64,000 nucleotides of DNA, from positions 234,495-298,494 of the forward strand of contig NZ_PDKG01000003.1 of the NCBI RefSeq assembly GCF_004116725.1, read 5' to 3'. Made by a program: the position numbers and the translations under genes. Shown one piece after another: positions 16,734-24,643 of this stretch. The notes under the pieces are model-generated. The model saw only the letters and a list, made by a program, of their open reading frames with translations, was not told the origin of the DNA and ran no database searches. The stretch's first letter is position 1; each line of letters starts with the position of its first letter. Source of the DNA: Arcobacter sp. CECT 8986 (GTDB taxonomy: Bacteria > Campylobacterota > Campylobacteria > Campylobacterales > Arcobacteraceae).

Positions 16734-17978
16734 ATGAATGATAATAATTTAAATCCAATAGAGATATCACCAAATATCTATTTTATAGGTGTATTTGACC
16801 CAGATATTAGAACTTTTGATATTATTATGAAAACAGCAAATGGCTCTTCTTATAATGCATACTTAATAAAAACAAAAGAAGGTGTGATTATAGTAGATAC
16901 TGTAAAGTTAGAGTTTCAAGAACTGTTTTTTAAAAAAATTGAAAAGCTCTGTTCATATGATGAAATTAAATATGTAATTTGTCATCATTTAGAACCAGAC
17001 CATGCAGGAGCAATTCCTCAACTTATGCAAAAAGCAACTAATGCAAAAGTTCTAATATCACCTCAAGCAACAGCTATGTTAAAAGCAATAACACACAAAG
17101 ATAATATCGATTTTGAAACTGTTTGGACAAATAAATCCCTAAAGCTTGGAGATAAAACAATCCAATTTTTAACTACTCCATATTTACATTGGCCTGAAAC
17201 TATGAGTTCATATATACAAGAAGATAAGCTTCTTTTTTCAGGAGATGTTTTTGGAAGTCACTATTGTGATAAGAGATTATTTGATGATGTAGTTGGAGAT
17301 TTTTTCTACTCATTTAAATACTATTATGACCATATAATGCGACCGTTTAAATCTTATGCTTTAAATGCCATAAGATTATATGAAAAATTTGAAATTGATA
17401 TTATTGCTACTTTACACGGTCCAATATTAAGAGATAATCCAAAAAGATATATTGATTATTATAAAAAGTGGAGTCAAAATAATTATAAACTAATTGCAAA
17501 TGGGAAAAAAACAGTATCAATTTTTTATCTAACTAGCTATAAAAATACCAAAGATATGGCAGAAGCTATTTATGAAGGTGCAGAAAGTGTTGAGGGAATC
17601 ATAGCAAATGTTTATGACTTAGCCTCAATTGATGAATCAAATATGATTACTATTTTAGAAGAAAGCGATGGAATATTAATAGGAACACCAACTATAAATG
17701 CAGATGCCCCAAAACCCGTGTGGGATTTATTATCTTGTATGATGCTTTTAGAAAAGAAAGGAAAAGTAGCAGCTTCATTTGGAAGTTATGGTTGGAGTGG
17801 AGAAGCTATTGATATGATTATACATAGATTAAAATCTTTAAATTTTAGAATACCACCAAATGAAAGTATAAAAATAAAACTAATCCCTACAAAAGAAGAA
17901 CTGCATGACTGCTTTGATTTTGCAGTTGAATTTTGTGAAATAGTAAATGGCAAAATGGTCGAAATGACAATGAACTAA
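16734..17978 (+). CDS. Flavodiiron protein (FprA/NorV-type oxygen or NO reductase)
   Basis: This 414-residue class A flavodiiron protein has a metallo-beta-lactamase domain with all di-iron ligands in place: H85-x-E87-x-D89-H90 (HHLEPDHAGA), LHWPETM, SGDVFGSHYC and ATLHGPI. The C-terminal flavodoxin domain begins with IFYLTSYKNTKDMAEAI and includes GTPTINADAP and SFGSYGWSGEA. There is no rubredoxin extension, so an external donor is needed. These enzymes reduce O2 to water or NO to N2O. Placement in a nif transcript argues for protection of nitrogenase. Confidence 0.93.
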   Translation: MNDNNLNPIEISPNIYFIGVFDPDIRTFDIIMKTANGSSYNAYLIKTKEGVIIVDTVKLEFQELFFKKIEKLCSYDEIKYVICHHLEPDHAGAIPQLMQKATNAKVLISPQATAMLKAITHKDNIDFETVWTNKSLKLGDKTIQFLTTPYLHWPETMSSYIQEDKLLFSGDVFGSHYCDKRLFDDVVGDFFYSFKYYYDHIMRPFKSYALNAIRLYEKFEIDIIATLHGPILRDNPKRYIDYYKKWSQNNYKLIANGKKTVSIFYLTSYKNTKDMAEAIYEGAESVEGIIANVYDLASIDESNMITILEESDGILIGTPTINADAPKPVWDLLSCMMLLEKKGKVAASFGSYGWSGEAIDMIIHRLKSLNFRIPPNESIKIKLIPTKEELHDCFDFAVEFCEIVNGKMVEMTMN

Positions 17979-18002
17979 ACATAAACTCCTTTTTATTTTT
18001 CA

Positions 18003-18022
18003 AAGGAACATAAAATGCATAA
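18003..18022 (+). promoter_or_regulatory. Sigma-54 promoter of nifB
   Basis: AGGAACATAAAATGCATAA has GG-N10-GC spacing and lies about 47 bases before the nifB ATG, in the only gap (90 bases) of the plus-strand arm before nifV. Confidence 0.82.
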
Positions 18023-18068
18023 GTCTATAAAGAGATTAAAAAGCATGTCTATATAAAAAGGAGAGGAT

Positions 18069-19508
18069 ATGAGTTGTTCTTGTACATCCAGTAGCACACA
18101 TGATAATTTACAACAAGATGTAATGGATAAGATAAATAATCACCCTTGTTATAGTGAAGGAGCACACCAACACTATGCAAGAATTCATTTAGCAGTTGCG
18201 CCTGCTTGTAATATTCAATGTAACTATTGTAATAGAAAATTTGATTGTTCAAATGAATCAAGACCAGGTGTTACCTCATCAAAACTTTCACCTATTGATG
18301 CAGTAAAAAAAGTTTTATATGTTGGAGGTAAAATTCAACAACTTTCAGTTGTAGGAATAGCAGGACCAGGTGATGCACTTGCAAATCCTAAAAAAACATT
18401 TGAAACATTTAAATTACTTCAAGAAAAAGCGCCTGATTTGAAACTATGTTTATCAACAAATGGATTAAGACTTCCAGAGTTTATAGATGAAATAGTAAAG
18501 TATAACGTTGACCATGTAACTGTTACAATAAATAGTGTAGATGAAACAGGAGAGATTGGAAGCAAAATATATCCTTGGATACACTGGAATCATAAAAAAG
18601 TTTTTGGAAAACAAGCAGCTAAAATTCTTCTAGAACAGCAAATAAAAGGTATTCAAATGCTAACAAAAAGAGGAATACTTGTAAAAGCAAATTCTGTATT
18701 AATTCCAGGGGTAAATGATAAAGAAGTTGCTAATGTTGCAAAAAAACTAAAAGAGTTAAATGTATTTTTGCACAATATTATGCCTTTATTATCAAAACCA
18801 GAATTTGGTACATATTATGGATTAAATAATCAAAGAAGTGCAACAGACCAAGAAGTTATGCAAGCACAAGAAGCTTGTGGAATGGATATGAAACTAATGG
18901 CACATTGTAGACAATGTCGTGCTGATGCAGTTGGTTTAATAGGTGAAGATAGATCAAATGAATATAGTGATGATATATTTAAAGATAAATCATGGCAAGA
19001 ACTAGAAGATATCTATAACATAAAAGCAAGAGAACAAAGACATGCTTTAATTGAAAACTGGAGAAAAGCATTAGATAGTGCAAATGAAAGAGTAAAAATA
19101 GAACAAGCTTCAAAAGAACAATTAAGTTCAAATAACAAAACAAAACTAATAGCAGTAACAAGTGCAGGAGAAGGTACTATAAATCTTCACTTTGGTAGTG
19201 CCACTGAGTTTTTAATATATGAGGCTGGAGATAAAGCTATAAAATTTGTAATGCACAGAAAAGTTGAAAATGCTTACTGTAAAGGGCCAGAAGATTGTGA
19301 TGGTTCATATCCAATAGAAGAGATAAAACAAACACTTAAAGATATTGATTTGTTATTAACTGAAAAAATTGGTGATTGTCCACAAGAAGAGTTAAGAAAG
19401 ATTGATTTGATTACTGATGATTCATATGCTTTAGAACCAATAGAAAAATCAGTTTTCCAAGCTGCTAAAAAGCACTTTTTCTATGAAAAAGAGATGGAAG
19501 TAAATTAA
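18069..19508 (+). CDS. nifB: NifB, FeMo-cofactor precursor synthase (radical SAM)
   Basis: This 479-residue protein has the radical SAM cluster motif C47-x3-C51-x2-C54 (CNIQCNYC) after an N-terminal SCSCTSSS segment. HCRQCRADAVGLIGED follows, and then a C-terminal NifX-like domain (LIAVTSAGEGTINLHFGSATEF). NifB fuses two [4Fe-4S] clusters with carbide insertion to make NifB-co. The ATG follows AAAGGAGAGGAT. This is the two-domain form (radical SAM plus NifX). Confidence 0.97.
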   Translation: MSCSCTSSSTHDNLQQDVMDKINNHPCYSEGAHQHYARIHLAVAPACNIQCNYCNRKFDCSNESRPGVTSSKLSPIDAVKKVLYVGGKIQQLSVVGIAGPGDALANPKKTFETFKLLQEKAPDLKLCLSTNGLRLPEFIDEIVKYNVDHVTVTINSVDETGEIGSKIYPWIHWNHKKVFGKQAAKILLEQQIKGIQMLTKRGILVKANSVLIPGVNDKEVANVAKKLKELNVFLHNIMPLLSKPEFGTYYGLNNQRSATDQEVMQAQEACGMDMKLMAHCRQCRADAVGLIGEDRSNEYSDDIFKDKSWQELEDIYNIKAREQRHALIENWRKALDSANERVKIEQASKEQLSSNNKTKLIAVTSAGEGTINLHFGSATEFLIYEAGDKAIKFVMHRKVENAYCKGPEDCDGSYPIEEIKQTLKDIDLLLTEKIGDCPQEELRKIDLITDDSYALEPIEKSVFQAAKKHFFYEKEMEVN

Positions 19509-19528
19509 AGGGAACAGTTTTTGCATAT
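19509..19528 (+). promoter_or_regulatory. Sigma-54 promoter of nifV
   Basis: GGGAACAGTTTTTGCATAT begins directly after the nifB stop, with exact GG-N10-GC spacing, 36 bases before the nifV ATG. It gives nifV and the following genes their own nif control. Confidence 0.85.
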
Positions 19529-19559
19529 TTATTAAAAAAATATACATTAAGGCAAAAAG

Positions 19560-20675
19560 ATGTTTTTAATAAATGATACAACTTTAAGAGATGGTGAACA
19601 AGCTGCTTATGTTGCCTTTAATACTAAAGAAAAGATAAAAATTGCTCAAAAACTTTTTAAAGTTGGTGCTGATGAATTAGAAGTTGGTATTCCTGCAATG
19701 GGACAAAAAGAGCAAGAAGATATAAAAGAGATACTTGATTTAAACTTACCTATGAGAATAATGAGTTGGAATAGAGCCACACTAAAAGACTTAGAGTCTT
19801 CACTAAAGTGTGGATTGAAAGCTGTGGATTTGTCTATTCCTGTATCTGATATTCTTATTGATGTTAAGTTTAAAGGTGATAAAAATAGACTTTTAAAACA
19901 GCTTGAAGAAGTAATAATTCAAGCAAAAAAAGAGAATCTATTTGTATGTATTGGAGGAGAAGATTCAAGTAGAGCAAATCTTTCTTTTCTAAAAGAAGTT
20001 ATGCAACTAGGAAATAGTTCAGGTGCAAATAGATTTAGATACTGTGATACAGTGGGAATACTAACACCACATACTACATACAAAAATATAAAAAAATTAG
20101 TAGATTTAGATTTATTAGATATAGAGATGCACACACACAATGACTTTGGAATGGCAACTGCAAATGCAATAAGTGGATTTGAAGCTGGTGCAAAAAGTGC
20201 AAATACAACAGTCATAGGTCTTGGAGAAAGGGCTGGAAATGCATCTTTTGAACAAGTTTTGATGAGTTTAAAAACTCTATTGAAAAAAGATGTAAATATT
20301 GATTCAAAAGAGTTAAAAGAGCTAATAACAACAGTAAGTAAAGCATCAAATAGAAGAATTGATACTAATTTACCAATTATTGGGAAAAATATTTTTTCAC
20401 ATGAATCTGGAATTCATGTAAATGCAATGATAAAATCAAACCTTTGTTATGAGCCTTTTTCACCTATTGATGTGGGATTAAAAAGAGATTATCCAATAGG
20501 AAAGCACTCAGGAACTTCAACTTTAATGTATCATTTAAAATCATTGGGAATTGAAGCAAATAAAGATGTACTACAAAAGTTATTACCAATTGTTAGACAA
20601 ATAGTTACTAAAAGAAAAAAAGTATTGCAAAATAATGAATTAAGAGAGTTATACTTATGTTTATCGGATATCTAA
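19560..20675 (+). CDS. nifV: Homocitrate synthase
   Basis: This 371-residue protein has the HMGL-like TIM barrel signature [10 protein letters not shown], the metal histidine pair [13 protein letters not shown], and [14 protein letters not shown]. NifV condenses acetyl-CoA and 2-oxoglutarate to homocitrate, the organic ligand of FeMo-co. The length fits NifV and not the longer isopropylmalate synthases. Its end overlaps the next gene by 19 bases. Confidence 0.95.
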   Translation: MFLINDTTLRDGEQAAYVAFNTKEKIKIAQKLFKVGADELEVGIPAMGQKEQEDIKEILDLNLPMRIMSWNRATLKDLESSLKCGLKAVDLSIPVSDILIDVKFKGDKNRLLKQLEEVIIQAKKENLFVCIGGEDSSRANLSFLKEVMQLGNSSGANRFRYCDTVGILTPHTTYKNIKKLVDLDLLDIEMHTHNDFGMATANAISGFEAGAKSANTTVIGLGERAGNASFEQVLMSLKTLLKKDVNIDSKELKELITTVSKASNRRIDTNLPIIGKNIFSHESGIHVNAMIKSNLCYEPFSPIDVGLKRDYPIGKHSGTSTLMYHLKSLGIEANKDVLQKLLPIVRQIVTKRKKVLQNNELRELYLCLSDI

Positions 20676-21463
20676 GAAACAACTTTGAAGATAACATATC
20701 AACACTTCTTGAAAGTGATGAACTTTTTGAACTTCAACTATTAAAAAATACTTATAATAGTTATCCTCAATATTGTTTTGCTGCCTATGAAAAAGAGGAA
20801 ATTATTGGTGTTTTGTGTGCTTATTCTTTTGATAATTATATTTATATAAATATGTTAAAAACAATAGATTTAAATAAAGATATCACAAGAAGACTTGTCT
20901 CACTTCTTATAAAAAATATTGAAGATGAAAATATCTATTTACTAATAGAAGATAGTATCTCAAAAGAGTTAGAACAACTAGGATTTAAAAAACAGTGTAA
21001 ATTCATAAGATTTGTTCATACTTCTGAACCAGTTGCATTTAATTTTTCAAACTCAATAGCAAAACAAATAAGTGAACAAAACTATGATGAAATAGCAACA
21101 AATTTAGACAAAATTATATTTGAACAAAATAGACAAAAATATATATTAAAAGAGTGTATGTTTGAAAGTTCTCTAAAACTTTGTACAAAAGAGTCTTTTA
21201 TGAATTCATATGCTGTAAATAAAAAATATATAAGAATTTCGCCTTGGATGATTAAAAAGCAATCATTTTTAGATGCAGAAAAACTATTAAGAGGTGTATT
21301 ATATTATAGAGGATTGAAAAAAATCTTTGCTTATGCTTATGGTGAAGATGAAGATATTTTACAACTTTATGAAAACTATAAATTCAAAAAAGATAAAGAT
21401 TTTTCTTTTATGTATTTAAAAGAAGAACCAAATATCAAATTTGAGAATCTATATGCAATTTAA
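20657..21463 (+). CDS. GNAT-like protein downstream of nifV
   Basis: This 268-residue protein resembles a double or extended GNAT acetyltransferase fold: [19 protein letters not shown] is a typical strand-turn-strand, [24 protein letters not shown] sequence resembles the GNAT tail, and the C-terminal half repeats the pattern ([36 protein letters not shown]). A clear acetyl-CoA Q/RxxGxG/A loop is not obvious, so activity is uncertain. It overlaps nifV by 19 bases and is therefore translationally coupled. It is not NifP (serine acetyltransferase). Confidence 0.6.
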   Translation: MFIGYLRNNFEDNISTLLESDELFELQLLKNTYNSYPQYCFAAYEKEEIIGVLCAYSFDNYIYINMLKTIDLNKDITRRLVSLLIKNIEDENIYLLIEDSISKELEQLGFKKQCKFIRFVHTSEPVAFNFSNSIAKQISEQNYDEIATNLDKIIFEQNRQKYILKECMFESSLKLCTKESFMNSYAVNKKYIRISPWMIKKQSFLDAEKLLRGVLYYRGLKKIFAYAYGEDEDILQLYENYKFKKDKDFSFMYLKEEPNIKFENLYAI

Positions 21464-21474
21464 AGGAGAATAAA

Positions 21475-21684
21475 ATGAATGAATTAACACCAGAACAAAA
21501 AGAGAGCAAAAAACAGTTAGCAAAGTATAAAAGAAAAGTAGTTGAACTTGCAGGAGTTATGCATGATATTGTAGAAGATACAATATGGCAAGACTATGAT
21601 AAGTTACCAAAACTAAGTGAAGATATTTTAGTTGCTATGGATGATGTTAATAAATTTAAACAAGAACATCCATATTTGAAATAA
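21475..21684 (+). CDS. DUF683 / CCE_0567-type nif-associated small protein
   Basis: This 69-residue helical protein starts MNELTPEQKESKKQLAKYKRKVVELAGVMHDIVEDTIWQDYDKLPKLSED. That is the pattern of the small nif-linked DUF683 family (two helices forming a metal-binding dimer, with the HDIVED stretch). It has a strong AAAGGAG site. The function is unknown; it occurs with nitrogenase clusters in many diazotrophs. Confidence 0.85.
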   Translation: MNELTPEQKESKKQLAKYKRKVVELAGVMHDIVEDTIWQDYDKLPKLSEDILVAMDDVNKFKQEHPYLK

Positions 21685-21688
21685 AACT

Positions 21689-21931
21689 ATGGAAGATTTG
21701 AAAAGTAAACAAATATGCCAATGTGGTGAAAAATCTATTGATGAAGCAATAGAGATATTTAAAAATACAGATCTTCCCTATAAAAAAGCAAAAAAACTAG
21801 TAACACAATGTAATAAAGCATGTTGTAGAAAAGCTTTGATGAGTCTTTTTAATATGGTTAAATTTGGTCAAGTGGATTATGAAGAGATATCTTTTTTAAT
21901 TGATGCGGCAAATGATAGATTAAAGGAATAG
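21689..21931 (+). CDS. Small Cys-rich nif-island protein (possible Fe-S protein)
   Basis: This 80-residue protein has cysteines at C10 and C12 (ICQCGEKS) and later NKACC within VTQCNKACCRKAL, giving C-x-C-x28-C-x3-C-C. Four or five cysteines in a mostly helical protein resemble the BFD-like [2Fe-2S] fold (C-x-C, about 30 residues, C-x2-C), but the spacing differs. It lies 4 bases after the DUF683 gene and one base before the LRR gene, so it is part of the same transcript. The function is unknown. Confidence 0.72.
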   Translation: MEDLKSKQICQCGEKSIDEAIEIFKNTDLPYKKAKKLVTQCNKACCRKALMSLFNMVKFGQVDYEEISFLIDAANDRLKE

Positions 21932-21932
21932 T

Positions 21933-22937
21933 ATGCAAGATGAAATAAATGATTTTATAAAATGGGTAAAATCAAACAACCTAGAAAACATAATATGCAT
22001 AGATGAACTTGATAAAATAAGTCTATTAGATTTAAGCAAACAAAAGATAAAAACTATTCCTAATAGCATTTGTGTATTAAAAAATCTAACCGTATTAAAA
22101 CTTTCAAATAATAGAATAAAAAAACTGCCCTCTTCTATTAGGAAGCTAACAAACCTAAAAAATCTACAATGTGAAAATAACTTGATAGAAGAGATTCCCA
22201 AAGCTATTGGAAAGCTTTCAAATCTTTTGATACTAAATTTAAATGGAAATAGAATAAAAAAAGTTCCAAAAGAGTTATGCTCATTATCAAATCTTTCAAG
22301 ATTAACACTAGCAGCAAATAGAATAAAAATAATTCCTAAAGAGTTAGATAAATTAGAAAAACTTTTATATTTATCACTTGATACAAATGAATTAAAAAAA
22401 GTAGGAAATATTTTTTCTAATATGAAAGAGTTGTATTATCTCGATTTATCTTTTAATAAAATCTCTTTTTTACCAGAATCAATAACTAATCTAAAAGAGT
22501 TAAAAACACTTTTATTAGAAGAAAATCAAATAGAAAATCTAAAAATTATAGAGAATTTATCATCTATTACTAAACTAAATATTACGGATAATAATCTAAA
22601 TTCATTAGATATAGACTTTGCAAAACTAAAAAAATTAGAAGTTTTAATAGTAGATAATAATAACTTAACTGAACTACCTAAAAGTATATACTCTTTAGAT
22701 AACTTAATCATATTAAGTGCAAGTTCAAATAGTATAAATTCTATTTCAAAGCAGATAAATAATCTAATAAAACTCGAAGAGTTGGATTTAGAAGATAATA
22801 AAATAGATAAATTACCAAAAAGTATTTGTGAGTTGAAAAACTTAAAAACACTATATTTGAAATATAATAATAAAATAGAAATTCCAAAAAATTTAGCTTT
22901 AACTTATCTTGATATATTAGGAGAAAATCATGAATGA
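21933..22937 (+). CDS. Leucine-rich-repeat protein
   Basis: This 334-residue protein is made of about twelve 22-23-residue leucine-rich repeats from residue 28 on (LxxLxLSxNxIxxLPxxI type, e.g. LTVLKLSNNRIKKLPSSIRKL). A short N-terminal helix (EINDFIKWVKSNNLENIICIDEL) precedes them. No signal peptide is present, so it is cytoplasmic and likely a protein-binding scaffold. It lies between the Cys-rich gene and the nifQ-like gene, which it overlaps by 8 bases, so it is read with nif genes. A partner cannot be named. Confidence 0.85.
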   Translation: MQDEINDFIKWVKSNNLENIICIDELDKISLLDLSKQKIKTIPNSICVLKNLTVLKLSNNRIKKLPSSIRKLTNLKNLQCENNLIEEIPKAIGKLSNLLILNLNGNRIKKVPKELCSLSNLSRLTLAANRIKIIPKELDKLEKLLYLSLDTNELKKVGNIFSNMKELYYLDLSFNKISFLPESITNLKELKTLLLEENQIENLKIIENLSSITKLNITDNNLNSLDIDFAKLKKLEVLIVDNNNLTELPKSIYSLDNLIILSASSNSINSISKQINNLIKLEELDLEDNKIDKLPKSICELKNLKTLYLKYNNKIEIPKNLALTYLDILGENHE

Positions 22938-23247
22938 ATTAGAGATTATGGAGAGTGAGATTTTAGAACTGTTACAAAAACATGCAAACAACGAATATGC
23001 AAAAAATGCTCTAGCACCATGGATTGCTAAAACTTCTATAAAGATGGGGCATTTGTATTCTGATTTGGGATTGGCAAGTCGTAGAGAGATGGGAAAACTA
23101 ATGACCCACAACTTTATATCACTAGCAAAACTCAAGCCCGAAACCATGAGGTGGAAAAGATATCTTTACAACTGCATAGGGAAAACTGCTCCTGCATGTG
23201 CTACATGTACGGATATAAATAATTGTTTAAAATGTTCATTGGGTTAA
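22930..23247 (+). CDS. nifQ: Short NifQ-like molybdenum-insertion protein
   Basis: This 105-residue protein matches the C-terminal part of NifQ: MGHLYSDLGLASRREMGKLMTHNFISLA, then PETMRWKRYLYNCIG, and a terminal cysteine cluster C-x2-C-x5-C-x2-C (ACATCTDINNCLKC). NifQ binds a Mo-Fe-S cluster and donates molybdenum to NifEN. The known form is nearly twice as long and has C-x4-C-x2-C-x5-C; here the N-terminal part is missing and the spacing is shifted. It starts inside the LRR gene and closes the nif arm. Confidence 0.8.
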   Translation: MNELEIMESEILELLQKHANNEYAKNALAPWIAKTSIKMGHLYSDLGLASRREMGKLMTHNFISLAKLKPETMRWKRYLYNCIGKTAPACATCTDINNCLKCSLG

Positions 23248-23324
23248 TTTTATTTTCAAAAGAATAAATTTAATTTTTAAGGTTTTTTATAAAACTCTTA
23301 AAATTAAGTTTATTGCTTATATTT

Positions 23325-23396
23325 ACTTCTAAAAATACATAACATCTTAATTTTTTTAATAATCCTTCATAAAAAAATATCTATACTTCTAAAAAT
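23325..23396 (+). repeat. Two direct repeats upstream of the porin gene
   Basis: ACTTCTAAAAAT occurs at 23325-23336 and again at 23385-23396, exactly 60 bases apart. Both copies lie in the 166-base gap between the nifQ-like gene and the porin. The second copy is just 18 bases before the porin ATG. They may be regulator sites or a chance duplication. Nothing else is evident in this gap. Confidence 0.45.
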
Positions 23397-23413
23397 TCAC
23401 AAAAAGACATAAA

Positions 23414-24550
23414 ATGAAAAAAGAAAAAACCTTATTAGCTTTGGCAATACTTAGCTTATATTCGCACACAAATATAAACGCACAAGAACTTGAAAACTTT
23501 ATAAAAGATGTAGATATTTCAGGAACATTATCTTATAGATATAATGACTATGAAACAGATAAAAATGCAGGAAAAACTCAAAACTTTTATAAATTAGCTT
23601 TAAATACTTCTAAAAAAATAAATGAAGATATCAAACTAAATACAAGATTATTAGCTCAGCGTTTTTCAATAAACACAGGAACTCAAGCAGATGAAGGAAT
23701 AGACTTAAAACTATCAGAAGTAAACTTTCTTTATACAGGAGTAGAAAACTTATCTATCACATTTGGTAAACAAGCTATTTATTCACCATGGACAACACCA
23801 AGAGATGCAGTAGGTGATGAAAATACTGGTACTGGAATATATGCAGTATATAGTAAAAATATCTTAACTTTAAGCGCTGCATATTTTAATCAAACAAATT
23901 TCAATGAAGCAGAAATTTCAACATGGAATGGAATAAAAGGAATAGATGGTTCAGAAGATTTAGCAATAGTAAGTGCATATTTAAATCTTCCTTATGTTAG
24001 TTTGGATGTGTCTTATTCTGATTTGCAAGATATTTATGATAGTTATTCTATTGGATTAAATAGCAACTTCAAATTTGCTGATATTTCTATCTCACCTTTT
24101 GCTAGATATACATCTTTAAATTTAGATGATAGTAGCAAAGATAATTCACTTTGGCAAATAGGATTAATAGCAAAAAAAGGAATTTACTCACTATTTACAG
24201 CTTATGGACAAACAAACAAAGAGGGAGGAAATGTATCTGTTGATACAAGTGCAAAAACAAATATGGATTATGCATGGAGAATCACCGCTTCAAATGATGC
24301 TGATGCAAAATATTTTTATATAAGTACAAATGCAAATGTTACTGCAACTACAAACTTAGGAATATACTATTCAAGTGCAGATTATGGCAAAGACTCAAGA
24401 GAAGAAGCAAAAGACTTGACAAATATATATGGACAAATAAAATATAAAATGTCCAAAAATCTATCTTCATATCTAAGATACGGAACACTAAGAACAAAAG
24501 GTGATGGAACTGGAAATGTAGGAAGATTAAATATTCAATACTCTTTTTAA
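23414..24550 (+). CDS. Outer-membrane porin, Campylobacterota type
   Basis: This 378-residue protein has a signal peptide (MKKEKTLLALAILSLYSHTNINA, cleavage near residue 23). Next is DISGTLSYRYNDYE and a long run of alternating amphipathic strands ending in an aromatic residue (NVGRLNIQYSF), as in 16-stranded barrels. It is likely an OprD/major porin relative letting small solutes across the outer membrane. It is a monocistronic gene preceding a two-component system; the substrate is not predictable. Confidence 0.85.
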   Translation: MKKEKTLLALAILSLYSHTNINAQELENFIKDVDISGTLSYRYNDYETDKNAGKTQNFYKLALNTSKKINEDIKLNTRLLAQRFSINTGTQADEGIDLKLSEVNFLYTGVENLSITFGKQAIYSPWTTPRDAVGDENTGTGIYAVYSKNILTLSAAYFNQTNFNEAEISTWNGIKGIDGSEDLAIVSAYLNLPYVSLDVSYSDLQDIYDSYSIGLNSNFKFADISISPFARYTSLNLDDSSKDNSLWQIGLIAKKGIYSLFTAYGQTNKEGGNVSVDTSAKTNMDYAWRITASNDADAKYFYISTNANVTATTNLGIYYSSADYGKDSREEAKDLTNIYGQIKYKMSKNLSSYLRYGTLRTKGDGTGNVGRLNIQYSF

Positions 24551-24643
24551 TAAAAATTTGAGATAAAATTAATACAGTAATAAGTTATTTATATATTTTA
24601 GATATACTATTATTACTTTATTAAATCTCAAGGTAATAATAAT

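Noticed and set aside
24551..24643. Possible TTATAC-type repeats upstream of the histidine kinase gene
   Set aside because: TATAT and TATAC occur there, but the spacing is 13 and not 11 bases, so autoregulation is not supported.
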